NCBI RefSeq assembly: GCF_940670765.1
Contig: NZ_CALNVW010000044.1
Span: 1 to 64,000, forward strand
DNA: 64,000 bases
From: Streptomyces sp. A 4/2
Lineage (GTDB): Bacteria > Actinomycetota > Actinomycetes > Streptomycetales > Streptomycetaceae
Reading direction: 5' to 3'
Shown here: positions 44,344-53,740 of the stretch, one piece after another
Layout: the number at the start of each line of letters is the position of its first letter
How positions within the stretch are numbered: the first letter of the stretch is position 1
The notes under the pieces: generated by a model
What the model was told of the DNA's origin: nothing
What the model saw: the letters and a program-made list of their open reading frames with translations, nothing else
The model's database searches: none
Program-made: the position numbers and the translations under genes

Positions 44344-45162
44344 ATGGCGGAGTCACCGGGCAACGGGAAGCGTGCACGTTTGCCGCGACCCGTATACGAG
44401 CGGGAGCTGCACCGGCTTCAGACTGAGCTGGTACAGCTACAGGAGTGGGTGCGTGCCGAGGGCGCCCGGCTCGTGGTGGTCTTCGAGGGGCGCGACGCGG
44501 CCGGCAAGGGAAGCGCGATCAAACGTGTCACCCGGTATCTGAATCCCCGGGCGGCCCGGATCGTGGCACTTCCCCGGCCCACCGAGCGTGAGCGGACTCA
44601 GTGGTACTTCCAGCGCTACATGGAGCACCTGCCCGCGGCCGGCGAGATGGTCCTGTTCGACCGCAGCTGGTACAACCGGGCCGGCGTCGAAAGGGTCATG
44701 GGCTTCTGCACCCCCTCCGAGTACCAACTGTTTCTACGGCAGTGCCCGGCTTTCGAGCGGATGCTGGTGGAGGACGGGATCCTGCTGCGCAAATACTGGT
44801 TCTCGGTGAGCGACGAGGAGCAGGAGCGGCGTTTCCGGCGCCGGCTCAAGGACCCGACCCGCCGCTGGAAGCTCTCCCCCATCGACCTCGAGTCGCTGAC
44901 CCGGTGGGAGGACTACTCACGCGCCAAGGACGAGATGTTCGTGCACACGGACATCTCGGAGTCACCGTGGTACGTCGTGGAAAGCGATGACAAACGCCGG
45001 GCCCGGCTGAACATGATCGCCCATCTGCTGTCCACCATGCCCTATTACAACGTCACCCCGGCGGCCCTCACGCTGCCTCCCCGGCCGCCGGCCACCGGCT
45101 ATCAGCGGCCGCCCCGGGACCTGCAGACGTACGTACCCGATCACGCGGCCGGGCTGGAATAG
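44344..45162 (+). CDS. ppk2: Polyphosphate kinase 2
   Basis: This 272-residue class I PPK2 has Walker A in VVFEGRDAAGKGSAIKRV, the lid and Walker B region MVLFDRSWYNRAGVERVMGF, and the conserved KYWFSVSDEEQERRFRRR and WKLSPIDLESLTRWEDYSRA. These enzymes transfer phosphate between polyphosphate and nucleoside diphosphates. ATG 44344 begins with a short basic N-terminus typical of the family. Grouped with the Usp remnant and the alcohol dehydrogenase, it fits a stress or energy-limitation role. Confidence 0.9.
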   Translation: MAESPGNGKRARLPRPVYERELHRLQTELVQLQEWVRAEGARLVVVFEGRDAAGKGSAIKRVTRYLNPRAARIVALPRPTERERTQWYFQRYMEHLPAAGEMVLFDRSWYNRAGVERVMGFCTPSEYQLFLRQCPAFERMLVEDGILLRKYWFSVSDEEQERRFRRRLKDPTRRWKLSPIDLESLTRWEDYSRAKDEMFVHTDISESPWYVVESDDKRRARLNMIAHLLSTMPYYNVTPAALTLPPRPPATGYQRPPRDLQTYVPDHAAGLE

Positions 45163-45188
45163 CGCCTGCTCCCACCCTCAAGTGACCC

Positions 45189-45506
45189 GTGGGAATACTG
45201 CCGCAGGAGCTGGGCTTCGGTTCGGGCATGACGTGGTGGCGGCGGCTTGTCGCGTGGAACGAGGACACCGGCTGGTACCGGCTCCACGTAGATCTCCTTG
45301 TCCAGGTCGGGGAGAAAGAACGTCGCCTCGACATCGTCGTGCGAAAAGCCCCGGGGGGCTGGGTGGGGACTTTCTGCCTGCCTGTCCGGCGGCAACGCCT
45401 GCGCTTCGACTGCCCTGCTGGCGCCCTCTCAACCAAAGCCTGGCCATCTGGGAAGACGCGGCACCGACCGCGATGCATACCCTGCGTCAGGTCCCCAAGA
45501 AGGTGA
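45189..45506 (+). CDS. Hypothetical protein, probably partial
   Basis: The frame contains a plausible domain, MTWWRRLVAWNEDTGWYRLH and VDLLVQVGEKERRLDIVVRK, ending in APGGWVGTFCLPV. After ~45440 the composition changes, and another frame gives SLAIWEDAAPTAMHTLRQVP, so the C-terminus may be frameshifted. ATG 45228 is an alternative start. No family recognised. Confidence 0.35.
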   Translation: MGILPQELGFGSGMTWWRRLVAWNEDTGWYRLHVDLLVQVGEKERRLDIVVRKAPGGWVGTFCLPVRRQRLRFDCPAGALSTKAWPSGKTRHRPRCIPCVRSPRR

Positions 45507-46361
45507 GTTCCGGACCGGCAGTCAGCTCGCTTTCCGGGCAGGACAGGTGATGCATCTATGCACTACTTTTCGTGGCTACCGCTGGGCTCTGCCGTGTAAC
45601 TCGGTTGGAAATGACTGCCCTGAGCGGCGACTGCCCTTGCCTGAGCCATCCCGAGAGGGTTCTCGCTGACAGTCGCATCGGAAGCCCTGCGAGCAAGGCA
45701 AGAGTCACTTCTCCCCGCTCTGGAGAGACAGGTCAACGGGCACGACTGAATCAGCTTGATCCAGTCGACTGTTCCAGGAGCTTGGCCCACTGGGGGCTGT
45801 CTGTTGCCCGGGCACAGAGACCGGATCGCTTTCAGTCCCTCCTCTTCAGTCCCTGCGTAAAACGCAAGGTCAGAGGACATGTGGGGCCTGCTTCAGGGAC
45901 TGAAGGGACTCAAATCCTGAGTTATAACGCCACTACGTGTGCGGGTGTACGCAGGCACGTGAAACCTGTCCCACTCGTCCTACTGGCTTATGGAGACTGG
46001 CTCATAATGAGAGATTTGAGTCCCTTCAGTCCCTTCCGAGCTAGTCGTCCTGCTCTGACCTGCAGGTACGCCGAGGGACTGAAGGGAGGGGCTGATGCCC
46101 GCGTTCCGTCCCTCGGCCCCTGTCGAGATGGCTGGCAGAGATTGCACCCCGTGTAGAACCGAAGACCCCATGAGCCGCGCCCCGCGCGCTCGCGGGAGGT
46201 TCCACGCTGCGATGGTGGTGTTCCAGACCCTGAAGAAATCGGTATGTAACGTCTGATTTCGATGTGTTGGAGGGTGTGAAGGGAGACCAGGAGGGACTGA
46301 AGGGACCAGGAATCAGATACGGCGCGCGGCGGAAGCTGCCAGCCAACGGGAGATACGCGCT
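45507..46361. other. Non-coding block with dispersed 10-mer repeats
   Basis: No gene is apparent over 850 bp, unusual for this genome. The block is less GC-rich than its neighbours and carries six copies of AGGGACTGAA in both orientations (see repeat entry), including one 22-bp inverted pair. It ends at the IS1182 element. It may be a replication, transfer or regulatory locus; nothing in the sequence proves which. Confidence 0.5.
45831..46301. repeat. Six copies of AGGGACTGAA / TTCAGTCCCT
   Basis: Copies lie at 45831-45840, 45845-45854 and 46025-46034 (as TTCAGTCCCT) and at 45895-45904, 46074-46083 and 46292-46301 (as AGGGACTGAA). The copies at 45895 and 46025 extend to an inverted pair of about 22 bp (GATTTGAGTCCCTTCAGTCC and its complement). 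Confidence 0.75.
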
Positions 46362-47937
46362 CTAGCTTGACTCTGTCGGGGATCTTGGAGTTTCCCAGTG
46401 GGCCAGCATGATCAGCGGGCATGCTCGGATGGTTCCGATGACCGATGCAGCTGTCGAGGTGCCCGTTGTCCCTGCGCCCGCGTTCCGGTGAGCACGTACC
46501 GTCTCTGACCGCGCGGATCGCGCGGGCGAGCAACCCGGGTGGTACGACGGCGATATGGGTGCGCGATCGGCTGGACGGACTGTGGTGCGACGAGGACTTC
46601 GCCGACTGGTACCCACGTGACGGACGTCCGGGACTCTCGCCTGCTCAACTGGCCACCGTCTGCGTGCTGCAGTTCCTGCTCGGCCTGTCGGACCGGCAGG
46701 CCGCCGAGGCGGTCCGCTGCCGCATCGACTTCAAGTACACGATGGCCACGGAGCTGGACGACCCCGGCTTCCACCACAGTGTGCTGGCCGATTTCCGCGA
46801 CCGTCTCGCCGAAGATGACCGTGCTGACCGACTCCTCGACCTCGCGCTGGCCCGCCTCAAGGAGGCCGGACTGGTGCGCGAGCGCACCACGCAGCGAACC
46901 GACTCCACCCACGTCCTGGCCTTGGTGCGGGACCTGACCCGCCTGGAGCTGATCACCGAGGCGGTCCGCGCCGCACTGGAAGAAGTTGCCGGCACAACCC
47001 CTCACCTGCTGGACGAGCTGGTCGACGAGGACTGGGGACGCCGCTACGGGCGGCCAGTCCGCCTGGGCAAGAACCCCACCAAGCCCAAGACCAGGATCTT
47101 TGCCACCGGAAACGATGCCGTCCGGCTCCTGGAACACCTCTACCAGCACGGAGCGGGCCGCGCGTCCGGCCCTCGCGTCCAGGCCCTGCGCCAGATCATC
47201 GTGCAGAACTACCACCATGACGCCGCAGGACACCTGCGCTGGCGCACCGCCGAATCGGAAGGCGGGCCCGGGCTGCCGCCCTCGTCCCGGGCGGTCGTCT
47301 CTCCCTACGACACCTCGGCCCGCTACGCGCGCCATGGACACATCATCAGCTGGAAGGGGTTCTCCGCTCACCTGACGGAGACCTGTGCTCCCGACAGCCC
47401 CAACGTGATCACGGACGTGGCCACCACCGCAGCCACCACACACGACAGCAAGGTCCTGCCCGGCATCCACACACGCCTGGCCCGTCGCTGCCTGCAGCCC
47501 GCCGAGCATCTCGTCGACAGCGGCTACACCTCCCTGCCCCACCTGGAACAAGTCGCCCGAGAACACAAGGTCACCGCCACCGGACCACGGCCAGGCAACC
47601 CCACCCGCCAGCAGCAACAGACGCCCGAGTGGAAGACGCGCTATGCGGTCCGCTCCGGTGTGGAGGGCACGGTCAACGAGTTCGCCCACGGACACGGCAT
47701 GCGACGCTGCCGCTACCGCGGACAGGGAAAAGCCCCCATCCAACACGTCCTGACGGCCATCGCCGTCAACATCGAGCGCCTCAGCAGATTGCCACCGGCT
47801 GAGGAAGCACCTGCACCCCGCCGACCGACTGCCTTCCAGAACTACCTCGACCAGCGCGAGCTACCCCGACCGAAATCCTGGCGAACCCTGCGCACCTGAC
47901 CTCGACAGCTCCAAGATCCCCGACAGAGTCAAGCTAG
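46362..47937 (+). mobile_element. IS1182-family insertion sequence, apparently intact
   Basis: Perfect 29-bp terminal inverted repeats lie at 46362-46390 and 47909-47937 (outer end ctagcttgactctgtcgggg). Both terminate in CTAG. One full-length transposase is inside. It is the only element in the window with unbroken ends and coding sequence, so it is probably the most recent arrival. Confidence 0.85.
46445..47899 (+). CDS. IS1182 family transposase
   Basis: This 484-residue DDE transposase reads through without breaks. It has the N-terminal DUF772-type DNA-binding domain (SPAQLATVCVLQFLLGLSDR, QAAEAVRCRIDFKYTM), the first catalytic Asp in QRTDSTHVLALVRDL, the second in HLVDSGYTSLPHLEQV and the Glu in RSGVEGTVNEFAHGHGMRR, followed by QHVLTAIAVNIERL. 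The N-terminal ~20 residues before the conserved domain could be shorter, starting at a later codon. Confidence 0.9.
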   Translation: MQLSRCPLSLRPRSGEHVPSLTARIARASNPGGTTAIWVRDRLDGLWCDEDFADWYPRDGRPGLSPAQLATVCVLQFLLGLSDRQAAEAVRCRIDFKYTMATELDDPGFHHSVLADFRDRLAEDDRADRLLDLALARLKEAGLVRERTTQRTDSTHVLALVRDLTRLELITEAVRAALEEVAGTTPHLLDELVDEDWGRRYGRPVRLGKNPTKPKTRIFATGNDAVRLLEHLYQHGAGRASGPRVQALRQIIVQNYHHDAAGHLRWRTAESEGGPGLPPSSRAVVSPYDTSARYARHGHIISWKGFSAHLTETCAPDSPNVITDVATTAATTHDSKVLPGIHTRLARRCLQPAEHLVDSGYTSLPHLEQVAREHKVTATGPRPGNPTRQQQQTPEWKTRYAVRSGVEGTVNEFAHGHGMRRCRYRGQGKAPIQHVLTAIAVNIERLSRLPPAEEAPAPRRPTAFQNYLDQRELPRPKSWRTLRT

Positions 47938-47980
47938 ATGTATTGATCACGAGCGTTGTTGACACGGGGGTCTTGATCTA

Positions 47981-48849
47981 AGAAGTCATCTCAATTGGTG
48001 AGTCTGCGGTAGCAGATGAGGGTGCAGGCGATACTGGTGAAGGCGAGGAAGTGGTCGGCTTTGCGTTCGTAGCGTCGGTGGAGTCGGCGGCAGCCGGCGA
48101 GCCAGGACTGGCGAGCCAGGACATGGTGCGGTCGACAGTCCAGCGGTGGCGGCCAAGTCGCTGCGTAGACTCGATCCCTTTGCGTGCGATGCGTTGTTGG
48201 ATGCCGCGCTCACGTAACCATCGCCGCAGGTGGCGATAGTCGTAGCCCTTGTCGGCGTGGAGCTTGGCGGGCCTGCGCCGGCGAGGGCCGCGGCGGGACC
48301 GGATCGGCGGTATGCCCTTCACGAGTGGGATCAGCGCCTGGCTGTCGTGGACGGTGGCACCGGAAATCCCGACGGACAAGGGCAGACTGGTCCGCTCTGT
48401 GATCAGGTGGATCTTCGACCCGTACTTACCCCGGTCGACAGGATCCGGACCTGTCAGATCCCCCTTTTCAGAGCCCGCATATTCACTGAGTCAATCGCAC
48501 ACCGGGACCAGTCCAGGTCACCGCGGGAGCCCAGTTCATCGAGGACCAGACGGTGCAGCTTGGCCCACACCCGGGCCCTCGTCCACTCGGTGAACCGGCG
48601 GTGAGCCGTAGCCCCCGACGGACCGAACGCTGCCGAGGGCACCTGCTGCCACGTGCATCCCGACGTCGCCACGAACACGATCGCGGCCAGCACCTCGCGG
48701 TCACTGTGACGGCGCCGACCGCCACCCTGAGGCCGCGACGGCGCCTCTGGCACCACCCGCTGAAACAGCTCCCACAACTCTTCCGGCACCAGCCGTTCAA
48801 CAATCCCCACCATGGTCAACAGAGTACCGAGCCAATTGAGATGGCTTCT
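47981..48849 (-). mobile_element. IS5-family element (IS427 group) with 18-bp ends
   Basis: AGAAGTCATCTCAATTGG at 47981-47998 and its inverse at 48832-48849 (one mismatch) bound the element. The transposase lies between, on the minus strand, with a probable programmed -1 frameshift plus an additional disabling duplication. Confidence 0.8.
47991..48813 (-). pseudogene. IS5-family transposase, -1 frameshift type, with 14-bp tandem duplication
   Basis: Frame A from ATG 48813 reads MVGIVERLVPEELWELFQRV, TSGCTWQQVPSAAFGPSGAT, DLDWSRCAIDSVNMRALKRG and meets a stop. At AAAAGGGGG (complement of 48460-48468) a -1 slip continues as DLTGPDPVDRGKYGSKIHLI, LHADKGYDYRHLRRWLRERG and RWTVDRTMSWLA. There the unit GTCCTGGCTCGCC(A/G) is duplicated (48095-48122), throwing the frame before the expected ending RRYERKADHFLAFTSIACTL. 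The first shift is probably physiological; the second should inactivate the enzyme. Confidence 0.75.
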
Positions 48850-49121
48850 AAACCAGATCTTGAGCCGAAGCAAGATAGTTGTCACACAGGCACGCTTGTT
48901 GTCACGGGCAGGGCTGCTCGGCGTGTGCAGTGGGCCCAGGGCCGTGGCGTCCGCAGCAGTGGCCCATGCCCTCGATGCCGGGTTGCTTCCGCAGTGGAGA
49001 GCACGGCCCTATCCATCACGGCCCTGTCGCTGCAGCTCTGGGGTTCCACGAACTGGGCGCCTAGCTCAGCGTTCGGCTTGGTAACGTCCTCCTGCTGTCG
49101 GCACCGGCCACTGGTCGATCG
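48850..49121. other. Intergenic; IS21-end-like TGACAAC repeats
   Basis: No gene seen. On the minus strand TGACAACTATCTTGCTTC appears at about 48867-48884 and another TGACAAC nearby, resembling the repeats at 51261-51325. They may be subterminal repeats of IS21-like ends. Confidence 0.35.
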
Positions 49122-51116
49122 TCACGGCAGGGCGAGGACGTCGTCGATCGCGGACCGGATCTCCTCGTGCTGAATGAAGGCCCGGTAGTCCCGGTACGTC
49201 GACAGCCGCTGGTCGGATCCCCGCACCGTACGCAAGGTTGCGCGTGCCGCCGGAGAGACCGTGCCGATCCTGGCGAGGGCGCGCAGCGCGTCGAGGAAGA
49301 AGCCGTAGGCGTCGCCGCCATCGGCGACGGGAAGGAGATACTCCTCCAGGACGGATCCACTCGGCTCCGGATCGCCAGTGATCGACCACAGCGCGACCGC
49401 CGCGCGCAGCCGCAGCCAACTGTCACCGTGCTCCATGACACGCCGCACCCGGTCGGCGTAGCGCGCGGCCGCCGGTCCGAAATCGCCGAGGAGGCCGACC
49501 GGGCCGTAAAGCGGCCCCTCCTCAGTCAGCACCGCCTCGCCGATGAGCTGCAGCGCCGCGTCGCGGTCGGCGCCCAGGCGCCAGGCTGCCCACGCCGCCT
49601 TGTGATGGTTGCCGGGGGAGTCGAGGACTGTGCAGCGGCGCACGGCGGGCTCGGCTGACTTTGCAGCTGGCCCCATCGCCACCAGCGCATCGACTGCGTG
49701 CAACGAGTACCGGGTGTCGTCCAGCAGGGCCACCACTTCCGGCAGCGCGGGCGCCGCGGCCGGCCCCCACGCTTTGAGGACTTCCAAGAAGCAGCAAGTC
49801 AGCGAGCCGCCCACGTCGTCATCCCGGAGCAGCTTCCGCACCGCGGGCAGCAGGTCCTCCGCGTGCGCCCGTAGCGGGGTCAGGACGTCCTCGACCGCTG
49901 GCAGGTGTGGGTCGCCCGAGACGTACCCGCGGGAGTACTGGCCCCGGTACGGCGCGTACAGTCGCTCGACCAGCCCCGGCAGGGCGCGCTCGTCGCCGAT
50001 GCGGGTCAGCGCCCAGCGGGCGTGGTCGCCGATGGTGCCCTCAAGAAACTTGGCCTCGCCCGGGTCGTCGATGAGGGCGGCCAACTCGTCGGCGTACGGA
50101 GCCGCACGCGAACCGAGCACGGCCAGCAGGTGGGCCGCCCGGTACCTTACGCCGTCGTCCGGCTCGGCGAGCAACGCGCCCGCGAGCGGCAACAGCGATG
50201 ATGCCGCGGACGGCCGGACCATCAACAGCTGCCATCCCTCGTCCAGCGCGGCGCGGCACAGCAGGGTGTCCCCGTTCCGGCGCGCCGCGCCGATGAGCCG
50301 GACGACGAAGGCGAGTGCCGTCCGTGGCGCACCCTCGAACAAGTGGGCCGTCCAGGAGATGACATCCTCACGGGTGAAGGCACTGTCGATATCAGGCACG
50401 TACCAGACCGCCGCGAACTGCGGACGCACGGCCGGGTCGGACAGGACCGCCACCAGCAGGTCCAGTTCACGGACCGACGCCTGGGGATCGAACGCGGCCT
50501 GGGCGTGCACGGCCGCGACCCGCATGACGGGGCCGTCCGTACGCAACGCCTCGGCCACCACCGCCCGCACCCGGTGCACCGGCCCGGCTTCGGCGGAGTC
50601 GGCTGCGGCGGTCCCCAGCGCGAGCAGCACAGGCAGCCGCACCGTCGGGTCCGTCTCGGCGTGCCACCGCTCCAGCAGCACGCCGATCCCCTCTCCGAGG
50701 GGAAGGGCTTCCCTCCGTACCTCGGGCAGGGGATCCGCGAGCAGCGCCCGGATCCGGGGATGCTGGGCCCGCCATGCCTCATGCCACCCCGCGTCCACCA
50801 GGCCCGGGTCGGCTTCGGCCGCCGCCTTGGATAAACTCGCCAACAGCTGGACCAGCGTGGCCCGGGCGCCCATGTCCGGATCGTCGGCGAGTGCAACGAC
50901 GAACGGCAGCGCGGCGGTTGCGACGGAGGCCACGCGTCCGGTGCTCAGCGCGAAGCAGTCGAACAGGGGATAGCAGTCTTCCTCGGTCGCTGCACCGCCC
51001 TTGAGCGCCAGGCGACGCAGCGCTCGCCGCATCTCCTTGGCCGGGTGTTGCCCGAGCGCCGACTCCAGCCGCTCCCACGGCACATCGTCCAGCGTCTCAA
51101 GCACTATGCCTGCCAC
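49122..51116 (-). CDS. HEAT-repeat protein
   Basis: This 664-residue protein is built of repeated two-helix units with the HEAT pattern, for example DPTVRLPVLLALGTAA, PVMRVAAVHAQAAFDP, DDGVRYRAAHLLAVLGSRAA, AKFLEGTIGDHARWALTRIG, DSWLRLRAAVALWSITGDPE. No catalytic motif or signal peptide is visible. Such all-helical solenoids act as protein-binding scaffolds, and similar Streptomyces proteins occur next to toxin and defence genes, but no partner is adjacent here. The start MAGIVLETLDDVPWERLESA at ATG 51116 is standard for this group. IS21-like ends flank it on both sides. Confidence 0.85.
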   Translation of the reverse strand: MAGIVLETLDDVPWERLESALGQHPAKEMRRALRRLALKGGAATEEDCYPLFDCFALSTGRVASVATAALPFVVALADDPDMGARATLVQLLASLSKAAAEADPGLVDAGWHEAWRAQHPRIRALLADPLPEVRREALPLGEGIGVLLERWHAETDPTVRLPVLLALGTAAADSAEAGPVHRVRAVVAEALRTDGPVMRVAAVHAQAAFDPQASVRELDLLVAVLSDPAVRPQFAAVWYVPDIDSAFTREDVISWTAHLFEGAPRTALAFVVRLIGAARRNGDTLLCRAALDEGWQLLMVRPSAASSLLPLAGALLAEPDDGVRYRAAHLLAVLGSRAAPYADELAALIDDPGEAKFLEGTIGDHARWALTRIGDERALPGLVERLYAPYRGQYSRGYVSGDPHLPAVEDVLTPLRAHAEDLLPAVRKLLRDDDVGGSLTCCFLEVLKAWGPAAAPALPEVVALLDDTRYSLHAVDALVAMGPAAKSAEPAVRRCTVLDSPGNHHKAAWAAWRLGADRDAALQLIGEAVLTEEGPLYGPVGLLGDFGPAAARYADRVRRVMEHGDSWLRLRAAVALWSITGDPEPSGSVLEEYLLPVADGGDAYGFFLDALRALARIGTVSPAARATLRTVRGSDQRLSTYRDYRAFIQHEEIRSAIDDVLALP

Positions 51117-51260
51117 TCATACCCCCCGTGACCTCGCGAATCGGCTCCCCGACGGACATCCTGTCATCGGAGGGCGGCCTTTGCAGGATCGCTGGACCGG
51201 CTGCCCGTCTGCCCTCTCGGTGCCGTCCGCAAAGCCAACGCGACGCTCTACGAGATTGAG

Positions 51261-51325
51261 TGGTGACAACTGACCTGCTTTGAGCGGGCTGGTGACAAGT
51301 AGCTTGCTTCTCCAATGACAACTAC
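51261..51325 (+). repeat. TGACAA direct repeats, IS21-end-like
   Basis: TGACAAC/G motifs occur at about 51263, 51292 and 51317, with a further copy at 51368; the second is followed by TAGCTTGCTTC. Multiple short terminal repeats are a feature of IS21 ends. No IS21 coding sequence follows. Confidence 0.35.
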
Positions 51326-51465
51326 GGTGCCTCGTCCACGGGAGTCCGCAGGCTGGCGTGGTCCGGGGGTGACAACAACCGTGCGTCGGCACAGATCTGC
51401 GGGCCGCCGTACAGCGCTCTGGCAGTGGCCCGCTCCGAATCCGTCCCACGAATACGAGGCCGAAG

Positions 51466-52289
51466 ATGACCAGGATGTGGCCGCTCGGCGACGGCACCCG
51501 TCGACCGCCCGCCCCGCGCGTTGCCTCGCCCCGAGAGCCGGTCGACCCCGCCCGCATCGGCCGTCGCGTCGTACGGCGCCGGGCGAACGGCATGGACGCC
51601 GGTGCCATCGCGGCGGCCCTCGATGCCGCCCGGTTCGGTTCGACGCCCGACAGGCTTCCCGGCACGAGGACCTGGCCGACGACGCCCGCGGCCCGACGGA
51701 GCTCGCGGAGTGGGAACGCATCGACCAGCTGCTCGCCGCCGCGCCCGCGGGCACCGTCTACGACCCGGACTCCGACGACGTCGCCCAGGCCGAGCTCGCC
51801 GCCGACGCCGCGGCCGCCGCCGCCCGGGAAGCCGAGCTGCGCGAAGCGATGCGGATCACGGCCCGCGCCGACGAGCTCCAGGCGCTGCGCGAGCTCGGCA
51901 CCCTGGAGCGGACCGAGCCCCGCGACGGCGACGAAGCCGTCCGTGACGAACTCACCCGGCGAGCCGGCGGGTACGTCCAGGCCGACGTCGACGCCTGGCT
52001 CGCGCACGTACTGGCCGCGCACCTCGGGCACTACCGCGACCCGGCCGCCCGCGAGGAAGCAACCGGCCTTCTGACGCCGCCGGTCCTCGCGCACGCCGCG
52101 CTGCTCGCCGAACTCGCCCGCCTGGCCCCCGGCGCCGACGTCGACGAGCTGGCGTTCACGGCCCGGATCGCCAGCACCGAGCCCGAAGCCGCTGGCGCGC
52201 TCGCCGCGTTCCTCACCCGCGTCGAAGGAACCCAGGCCGTCGACCCGCCGGCGCCTGCATCTTCCCGCCGCGAGATCATGCCAACGTGA
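51466..52289 (+). pseudogene. Hypothetical protein, frameshifted
   Basis: The first frame (ATG 51466) reads VDPARIGRRVVRRRANGMDA, GAIAAALDAARFGSTPD. A 1-nt shift at ~51660 moves to RHEDLADDARGPTELAEWER, IDQLLAAAPAGTVYDPDSDD and a long Ala/Glu-rich helical stretch, then AGGYVQADVDAWLAHVLAAH and a stop at 52289. It is coupled by GTGA to the next gene. The helical, charged middle suggests a DNA- or membrane-associated scaffold protein; I recognise no family. Confidence 0.5.
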
Positions 52290-52624
52290 CCCCTTGGATC
52301 CGCGCCTACGACGACGAGAGCGACACCTGGTCGTACATCGAACTCGACGACAACGGAGGGGCGCTACGGCAGGTCGACCTGCAAGGACCTCAGCGCCGGC
52401 CCGTGGCTGCGGCTTCCCTGACGGAGGTCATCGAGGTCCGGGACCACGCCGACCTCGCGGCGATGACCACCTACGAGCGGACGTATGGAGTCCTCGCGGA
52501 GGGCAGTCTGCACGGGTGGCAAGACTTTGACGGCCCTACCGAGATCACCGAGCATGAATTTGAGTCGACCTGGGCCGCTGTGCGAGAGACCCTCGACGCG
52601 AATCGCACCGAGGAGACGAGTTGA
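52286..52624 (+). CDS. Small hypothetical protein
   Basis: This 112-residue protein starts at GTG 52286, overlapping the previous stop (GTGA), and its own stop overlaps the TTG start of the next gene. The sequence (RAYDDESDTWSYIELDDNGG, LHGWQDFDGPTEITEHEFES) is acidic and globular, reminiscent of small immunity-like proteins. Family not recognised. Confidence 0.65.
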   Translation: MTPWIRAYDDESDTWSYIELDDNGGALRQVDLQGPQRRPVAAASLTEVIEVRDHADLAAMTTYERTYGVLAEGSLHGWQDFDGPTEITEHEFESTWAAVRETLDANRTEETS

Positions 52625-53214
52625 TCACGGAGTACCAGCAGAAGCTGCGCGAGCGCTACCTCGCCGCCCCCGTCATGCCGGCCCCGGAGCCATGGCAGCC
52701 GGTACTTGACCGCAGAACCCCCATCGGCGGCCTGCTCGGCATCGGCTTCGCAGTCCACCCCGACAGCGGGCACGACCTCGTCATGGTCGTCTCCAGCGAC
52801 GGCCACGGGCTCTTCACCGCGGTCACCGGCGAGAAGATCGCCCGCGACCGGGACCCCAACCCCGACATCAGCACCCCCGACGCCCACCCAGACCTCACCT
52901 GCCCCGGTCTCGGGCCGATCGAAGGCACCCAGGTCCGCATCGCCGGTATCTTCGGCGGCGGCCTCCACAGCACCACCCCCGACGGCTGGACCCTGGACGT
53001 CGTCAGCCCAGAATGGCCCCACGACCGCGTCATCCTCTCCGCAGACGGCGGGACCCACAAAGGCCCAGCAGGAGAGGCATGGTGGCACGTCTTCCACTCG
53101 GAGTACTCAGAACTTCGCACCGCCGGATTCTCACCCTCCGGCCTCACCCTGGCCGTCGCCACCAGCAGCGACCTCACTCTCTGGACCCGCCAGCGGCTCC
53201 ACTACAACGACTGA
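52621..53214 (+). CDS. Hypothetical protein
   Basis: This 197-residue protein starts at TTG 52621 (TTGA overlap). It is clearly coding and rich in beta-strands and turns (GGLLGIGFAVHPDSGHDLVM, VVSSDGHGLFTAVTGEKIAR, LSADGGTHKGPAGEAWWHVF). No signal peptide or motif. The three-gene coupled arrangement (51466-53214) argues for a joint function that I cannot name. Confidence 0.65.
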   Translation: MITEYQQKLRERYLAAPVMPAPEPWQPVLDRRTPIGGLLGIGFAVHPDSGHDLVMVVSSDGHGLFTAVTGEKIARDRDPNPDISTPDAHPDLTCPGLGPIEGTQVRIAGIFGGGLHSTTPDGWTLDVVSPEWPHDRVILSADGGTHKGPAGEAWWHVFHSEYSELRTAGFSPSGLTLAVATSSDLTLWTRQRLHYND

Positions 53215-53249
53215 GTGGAGCTCCGGCACCAAGGGCAGGAAGGGGGCAG

Positions 53250-53594
53250 ATGAACCGGGCAGCCCTGGCCGAGATGCTCAACGAACAGACCGCAGCCTGC
53301 GAACCGGCGAAGGCAGCACTTCTCGGCGGAGGCGACTTCGTCATCTGGGACGGCAATGTCCCCGGTCAGCAACTTGCCAGCATCTACGCCGCTCGCCACC
53401 GGCGCGCAAGGAAACGGGGCACCGAGACACTCGCCTTGTCAGCCACCGTCGACATTCGCACCCAGTACGGCACCACGCCGTTGCGAATCGGCTGCATCTT
53501 CGCGCGCGACAGATCCTGGGCCTTCATGCTCTTCCTCGCCAAGGATGCCAGCGTCGTCTTGGCCTGCACGGGAGTCCGCCAAGTTGGCCCATGA
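53250..53594 (+). CDS. Hypothetical protein
   Basis: This 114-residue protein starts at ATG 53250 after GGAAGGGGG. It contains a short alpha/beta fold (LLGGGDFVIWDGNVPGQQLA, RTQYGTTPLRIGCIFARDRS). It follows the coupled trio by 35 bp and probably belongs to the same transcript. Unknown function. Confidence 0.55.
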   Translation: MNRAALAEMLNEQTAACEPAKAALLGGGDFVIWDGNVPGQQLASIYAARHRRARKRGTETLALSATVDIRTQYGTTPLRIGCIFARDRSWAFMLFLAKDASVVLACTGVRQVGP

Positions 53595-53740
53595 CAGTTG
53601 TCCTGCTCAGCCGACACCGGCTACATGCCTAACGTCCCTCACGCTGCCAGATCAACCCGACCTGCAGAGAACACGCCGCAACCCGAGATAGTGCCGGTCG
53701 TCGTCGCGTACATCGAGGTCTGACCCGCGAAGGAGCCGCA

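Noticed and set aside
45831..46301. CRISPR array made of AGGGACTGAA repeats
   Set aside because: Copies are 10 bp, in mixed orientation and unevenly spaced; no constant period or spacer structure.
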